The notes under the pieces: generated by a model | What the model was told of the DNA's origin: nothing | Databases searched by the model: none | The model's input: only the letters and a program-made list of their open reading frames with translations | In this document: in pieces, positions 57,730 to 64,000 of the stretch | Layout of the letters: every line of letters begins with the position of its first letter | Numbering within the stretch: the stretch's first letter is position 1 | Program-made: the position numbers and the translations under genes | NCBI GenBank assembly: GCA_036924285.1 | Contig: JAYKYS010000004.1 | Location: 21,050,001 to 21,114,000, forward strand | Direction of reading: 5' to 3' | DNA from: Asterella californica | Taxonomy: Eukaryota; Streptophyta; Marchantiopsida; Marchantiales; Aytoniaceae | Length of the DNA: 64,000 nucleotides

Positions 57730-60700
57730 ATGCAACAATTTTCTTTTACTTGGAATCATGAAACAGAAGCGGAACGAAAGGAATCTCTAGTTAGATCGAT
57801 TCTAAACCTTGTTTTTACTACTGACGCCTGGTCCAGCCTCCAGCCAATACGGAATGAACCTGTAAGTGCAGTGGAGAAAGACATCTTGGTTTTTATCATA
57901 ATTATTATTATTGTACAAAATGTAATATATCTTTATTTTAATTAATAAACTCTTCTGCGCGGAAAAGTTTGATTCTATAATGAAGATTTCTTTCTTATTC
58001 ACCTCCCCTGAGGTGGAAATAGCTAGAAACGACCGGAAGACTGTTTTGGGCGGTGGCTCTTACTCCTTGGCCCGTTACGGGGAAAAGAAGATCCTCCTTT
58101 CATCTTTTCTTCCCTCGATGATGAGGGCCGTGGATAAGACAGGAGCTAATGCGGGCCCTAAACTCTTCTTCTCTTAGAGCTTTCATTTTTCCTTTGCATG
58201 ATTTTCCAAGATGAAAGGAATTTCAGATATTTAACTTCTCAAAGGCTTGTGATAACAGCCTCGTTGTCATTACTGGCAGTTTCTATAATGTGACATTTTC
58301 TATGAGGAATTAGAAAATAATATTCATACTTTTTTAGAGTGTTAGTAATGCTTAGAAGCGAGTGATACAACTAGAGATGCATTCGGTTCTTCTTTTACCT
58401 ATGAATGATTTATTACATTTTGCAATATATGTTTATTTTAATTTTAAAAAAATGTAAAATATAACGACATGCTATTTTCTGTAAAGTTTCCTTTTAAGAT
58501 TAGTCGTAGTTCTAGGAACCTTGTCAACGGTATGGATGGATTTTGCATTTCATCTACATGTGTAAAAATCCAAATCGAGTAGTCTTGTGATACCAGCGGG
58601 AACTATTCCATATTTAAATAATAAATAAGGTTTCAATTATATTTAAACCTTATAACCAGCCCTTTGTTGCACAACGAAGGGTCTCGGTCTGGAGGTTAAA
58701 AGCTTAAAAGCTTAAAAGAAGTGATTGTCGTGTCTAATTTGTCTGTGGAAAAGACTGACACTTAACAAGTGAAATTATCGTCATGTGTTCAAGCTAAACT
58801 CCAAAACCCCATACACCTTTAAGTCTAACAGTACTTATTCTCAAACCTCTATTCTGCAGGGCTCGTATGATAACTGAGAATCTGAAAGGCAAAATCTGAA
58901 GGAGAGTGCGGAGGAAATGCATATCACCAATCCTACGTGGTGCGAAAATGTCAGAAAATGTTCTTAACTTCAGTATTACTTTGATTCCGTCCGATTCCCC
59001 TGTCGTGGTTTTACCCGCATGTGTAAACGCTTGAAGATTTCAGTACCCCAAATGTTCAACGTTAAAGAGTGGAAAGCGTAGAACCCTCTTTTGCTGATCG
59101 AAGTCTTCTCCCTATCTGGATATTATGAATTCTGTACAAAGGTGTAAGAGTATAAGAGCATCTCCGTTTGAGGAACAGTTTTTGGTATTTTTGGTAAGGT
59201 TTGAGTTTCTGGTATTCTTTAAAGATCCATTTAAAAATGCGGTGGGGAAATTCTTCCGTTCAAGATAAAGATCTTTCACTCTGTAAATTAGATAAGGAGG
59301 TCTTTATCTCTATTCGGGTGGAGATGCTCTAAGAAAAGAGAATGAGAAATTTGATGCAAGCGCTGCATGTCAGAAGGTTTGGACGCTAGGTCTCATAACC
59401 TGAAAGGATACGACAGATCGGAGACGGATAAGACCGAATTTTGTCCGAATACTGCTTTTCTCATTGACTGTACGGTGCAGTTTACAGGTGCTGTACAGTT
59501 TCGCCACGAAATGGTAGCTATGATTTCTCGAGGACGACATCGTCCCTATCGCCTTCAAGTATGAACGACTTCACTTGGCGATATTAAGTGCTTTCTGTAC
59601 AATCTGGTTGCGACACTTGAAGCTCTGTACAGTGCCTGTCTTACCCACGATCGATCTCCACTCTCCAGCATGAGAAGACCACCAATATGCCCTCACCTAC
59701 TAACACGTGCATCCTACTTCCTTTCTACAGACTTATATTCCCATGTGTTTTCAAAAGCTTAGGATAGACAGAATGGATAGTGCGCATAATCAAAATGTTT
59801 CTTCTGATTGGCTGGCAGCTTCACAAGAAGCTGGGCTCCTCATTGCATCAAGAGGGAGTGCCACAGCTCAGGCATTTCCTCTTTCCACCCTCCTGCTGCT
59901 AAAGGAGGACAGGTATTCCTAGTCTAGCAGTGAACGGTCATCATGCTGTAACGAACGAACATAAAAATTGCACCAAGAGGGAGTGCCACAGCTCAGGCAT
60001 TTCCTCTTTCCACCCTCCTGCTGCTAAAGGAGGACGGAGTGTACAGAAGTACCTTCAGTTGATGCGACTCAGACGTTTGCCGATTTAGAAACAAGTATAT
60101 TGCACGGCCCATTCTTAAGAGGTAAGAGGTATAGGAAGAGCAAAGTTGATCAACAGAGGTCAGCAAACGAGCAAGGTATTCCTAGTCTAGCAGTGAACGG
60201 TCATCATGCTGTAACGAACGAACATGAAAATAAGACAATAAACTAACGAATGTGCAGTTTCTAAAAGCCTGAAACAGATGTGCAGCCATACGTAATGTGA
60301 TCTTCATTCATCATCTATGAAGCCAAATGGACAAGCTTAGGGTCCGGGTCTTGAAATACACTCCGAGTGGAACCCCACCGTGGATGGACTATTTCGAAAG
60401 ATGCAACTGCCGCCTTCAAGCGAAGAGGAATATCTGGAAGGGACGAAGGTTGACGATGGTGGTCTTCTTCGTTCGGTGCACCAGGAGCAAGGCAGCAAGG
60501 AGAGGTTGAAGCTGCTGCGCAGTGCATCAGGGGAGCAAGAAAAGGGAGTCGATGGCAGCTGTCACGTACTCGAATTCGAAGCTGTAACTGTTACATGAAG
60601 TCGCGACTTAGCAACTCCAAAAGACAGAGTTCAAAACTCAGATGCTATTAGCGGCACCCACATGCTAATACGATCAAGATCGTTAGCGCAGACAACCAGA

Positions 60701-63700
60701 ACAGGCATGTGACCTAAATAAATACTTCAAAATTTTACTTTAAAACCTTTAAATTAGAGTGTAATATACAAAAAGAGTTTTTAGTTTAATTTCATGATCT
60801 GTGTCATATGAAGAACTACATTAGATACTGAGCTTGACTGTTACCGGCAGATGTCTGGCCGCGACTTGCAGAAGCTACCGTAGGAGGGACGGGCAATGTT
60901 TGTCACATCGCTTGGTTTAACGATGGAGTACGATGATGAAGGCTCCTGATAGCTTTCGGATGTGAGGTGGGATCAGTTCTCGTGGTTAGCACAGCAGAGA
61001 AACAACGCATGGCACAATGATGCGATTCCAGGGTCCCTAGGATGACAATTATCCCTGCTGGCCACGCAATGGGCGGCTTGTTGATTCTGTAGTGTCAGGA
61101 GAGGATATCGTATGGTGATGTTGAAGGGTACTCATCGAAGCACGTTTTCTTCAGCGTACAAGTCGCGAAGTTCCACGTTGCCTGGAGCTCTGGAGAAGCA
61201 CCAAGAGTCACTATAAGGGCAAACCCTACAGGGTTGAACGAAGCGGAAAATGAAGAAGCTTTTTAGAGACTATCGTAGAGGGAAGCGATGACGGTATTGA
61301 TAGCTTCTGAGGCCGCTGAGCTCCAGCGGGCTTTAGAAGGAACCTGGGAAAAGACGTACTGAATGTGAGGGGACTGTGGAGACTGAAGGACCGAGGCAGA
61401 CAACTACGCCGAACTCGCAACGATGCTCACAGCCTGTTTTTGCCAGCAATGGAGATTACCTACACGGAGATAGGCCAAACTCACATCCATCGTATCGCTA
61501 AGTTCACACACATAAGGTGATCTACGACCTTTGTCGTCTCTTACGCTTGTTTGGCCCGACTATAGGCAGTTGGAGTTCTAGAAGATACGTGATCCCCTAA
61601 AGGTTGGGGTGACCAAACTGAGTCTACACTGGTTTCATCAATATGCGTGACAACCAAAGTTGCTCAAGACTCGTCTTAGAACTTGGAGTATCGAAGTCAA
61701 ACCGGTTTGAATTTTCGACTGGTGTCTAACTCTAACATGTAGACATTTACAGAACAGAAGCATTTTAGCACCTACTAACCAGTCAACATGGACGAACCTC
61801 GGACTTTCTGAATTTCGTTGTTCAACTCCCGTAATGCTGGGTGCTGATAAATGGGAATAAACAGCCAACGTAAATAGTTAGACGATGATCTAATGGAGCT
61901 AGAACTGATGTAGACTAGCTTAATTTCATTTTCGTCGAGAAGAATGAGGATATTAAGAACGTCTCTTCAAGTCTGGAACAGTTTTGGGACCTTGGGTTGG
62001 CCGGAAAGAAAAAGACTAAACAGACAATTTGTGCCACTGCCTGTATGGAAGAAAGAGTATCGAAACGTGGATACCTAGCTACTCCTTTGAATTGGGTACA
62101 TTCTGGATGTTACAGGGAAACATAAGCAGAGTGGAAGTGAATTAACAAGGACTGAAAGTTGGTCCCACTCGAGCCTTGTTGATAACATGAAGTGTTTGAA
62201 GCACGGACAGGTAACAAGGTCAATATTCTCTTCTGGTATGGTATTTATTCACGATGTTTTGGCACCCAAATGGGTTCCATACACCGGTTGACAGCACACG
62301 CATGCCCGCGAGTGGAGGATGTTGCAGTAGGTGGAAAGCCTGTCAAACTCCTGCAGAAAGTGGAAGAAACAAGGCTACTGAGACAAGTCCGAGTGGATAA
62401 GTCGGTATGGTGGTCACATGACTGTGGTACCGATGTTCACGAGCTCACGCCGGCAAGCTATAAAGTTGGTTGCAACTTGCTCAATGTTGCGAATCTGGCA
62501 AGCAGGCCTACATCAGACCGATTCAACTATCGTAGTGTCGTCCGAATATCCTTCCATTTTATTGTTCTGACCCTATACCTGGTGAGTAGCTGTATTCAAG
62601 TCCCGTAACAAGCTTAACAGACAGATTCGGGTATAGAGCAGAGTTGGATATGTTTCTTTTCTCAAGGTCCTTCAGCCGTGCCACCAGTACACCTTTCCTT
62701 CATAGCCAGCCGAGCGGCCCAGTTTAACATAATCTTCGAGTTAACCGTTCGTTCACTACCATTAGCACCAATACTTAGGAATCTTGCAATATAGTTTCTC
62801 TTACAATTTCGGCATGCGCAGCAGCAAGTTCAGGTACGATGAGCCGATGTTCAACTCTGGTGTACAGCATGTGACTTTGCGAATTCAACAGTCCTGAAGC
62901 GTCCGGAGCGAACTGCGATCAGAGCATTCCATTAGATTACTAAACTTGCTAGCGCCTGACGAATTTTCTTGTGAGTATAAGATGAAATGCAGTAAGGATG
63001 AAGTTGAATTGCTTTAGCAAATCAGCATCTGCTCGTGGCCACGACGACGTTCACTGTCTCGGAAGGCTAGTAGACATAGCGGGTTTCTAGTGAGTCAGCC
63101 AGGTTTGTAGAAAGGGAAGACAAAGTGTTACTCAAAACCGGGTCTAGATTCAAAACGCACAGATCCAGCGCAAGAATCAACATCCGCAGTATGGGTTAGT
63201 AGAGTGTGAAGGACGGATTACACGTATAGGTCTAGATAATAACTCAAAAGTGTCTCGAATATGAGGAGCAAAGCAGTTAAAAACATGGAGGACATGCCGG
63301 CTCGAATGAACGTCAGAGGGTGGTAGGTTTATGTCTCATAGCGGTGACAGAGCCAGAACTGGCAGCAAGAAAGTGAGGGTCGTCGATACTCCTAACCACG
63401 CGCAGCTGACCAGCAGTAACGACAACAAACGTCTGGGATGGCCGGTGTGGGCCCGATAGCTCTCTCCGGCAAGTCGTAAGGGAACAGGAGGCATCAAACG
63501 ATTGTTTCAAAGCAAACTCTGTCCAAATCAACGACCTTCATCACGTGAGGAACTGCAGAGATAAGAGCTTCGGTTGCGCCGTTATTCTTTCCGCTGCAGC
63601 TTGCACGCCATATTACTAAATTTTGAACTGCTCCGAACTACGCGTCACCTTCTTCGCCTACTTTTTGATTTTCGATCTACACACCGGTACGCTTTGCCGG

Positions 63701-64000
63701 CTAAGGTAGTAAGCTCCCTGTCGGGCATGTGGACGCTTTTTCAAACAACGCTTGAGCAGCAGCGAAAGTTGTTGAGAACAAAAGCAGCAGTAAGGGAATA
63801 CGCAAAAGTACCTGCAGTGTGTCAAACGACGAAGATATAAATCGTCTACATCCTCCATGCAGAGGCAGTTTTCAACTTCTGGATATCTTTTACACAAAGG
63901 CAATGGCAATGGCTGTCGCCGAGGCCGGTTGCGTGGTGAGCAATGTCACCCACCTTCTGACATTGCTTATGTCATTGCAGTCTGCTGCTCTGAACACTTT
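57730..64000. other. Spacer without an assignable gene
   Basis: The longest frames (57730-57945, 62192-62608, 63574-63840) show no known domain, no convincing ATG context and no visible exon series. A local duplication lies at 59849-60225. Base composition becomes more balanced after about 59000, so undetected exons of a host gene are possible. Confidence 0.4.
59849..60225. repeat. Local duplication with a 138-bp segment present in one copy only
   Basis: 59849-59910 repeats at 59974-60035 (62 bp), and 59911-59962 repeats at 60174-60225 (52 bp). In the first copy the two blocks are joined directly; in the second they are separated by 60036-60173. Confidence 0.88.

Noticed and set aside
57730..57945. 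Exon-like frame ending near a GTAAGT
   Set aside because: One possible splice donor only; no second exon or protein family identified.
62192..62608. 138-codon open frame
   Set aside because: Starts at GTG, no recognised domain, no supporting context. Could be chance.
63574..63909. Overlapping open frames on both strands near the right edge
   Set aside because: No domain on either strand; typical of random open frames.

Overview
The window looks like a repeat-rich, heterochromatin-like stretch of a plant nuclear genome. A bryophyte or other streptophyte is my guess, but the species is not determined. The grounds are Ty3/gypsy chromovirus polyproteins with chromodomains, a primer-binding site complementary to plant initiator tRNA-Met, AAACCCT-type telobox motifs, AT-rich spacer DNA, and many nested LTR retrotransposons and solo LTRs. 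I found no host gene I can name, no rRNA operon, no CRISPR array and no bacterial or organellar gene cluster. The reading frames provided accept TTG and GTG starts, so I checked starts by eye.

Layout. (1) 1-2237, minus strand: the 3' part of a decayed chromovirus, called D (integrase, chromodomain, LTR cut by the window edge). (2) 2238-7170: a broken gene G for a basic, coiled-coil protein of unknown function, split by a 2.5-kb solo LTR (family C). (3) 7171-16766, minus strand: copy 1 of element E, a Ty3/gypsy-type retrotransposon with intact reading frames. One continuous frame encodes Gag, aspartic protease, a DNMT3-like cytosine-5 methyltransferase, reverse transcriptase, RNase H, DDE integrase and a C-terminal PHD finger. 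(4) 16767-20961, minus strand: the 5' part of D (RT fragment, protease, gag, tRNA-Met primer site, two LTRs). (5) 20962-25013: AT-rich spacer with hairpins. (6) 25014 to about 46000: decayed chromovirus A, carrying element B inserted in its protease/RT region. Element B carries a solo LTR-C, which in turn carries an inverted solo LTR-B. A further solo LTR (F) sits in the integrase of A. (7) 46675-47137: a tandem duplication. (8) 47150-53811, plus strand: copy 2 of E, decayed and lacking RT, RNase H and the integrase core, but with a perfect 4-bp target duplication. (9) 53816-64000: spacer with hairpins, a tRNA-like relic and local duplications.

The most exciting content is element E. It pairs a chromatin-mark writer (DNMT) on the Gag-Pro side with a chromatin reader (PHD) at the end of integrase. 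A single UAG in a CAR-YYA readthrough context, kept in both diverged copies, separates Gag-Pro-DNMT from Pol. Its ends show an A1 ... B1-A2-B2 split-direct-repeat layout in both copies, which is odd for an element with a DDE integrase. Retrotransposon-borne DNA methyltransferases have been described in some dinoflagellates and a charophyte alga. I do not know a description of this combination of DNMT, PHD finger, readthrough codon and split repeats.
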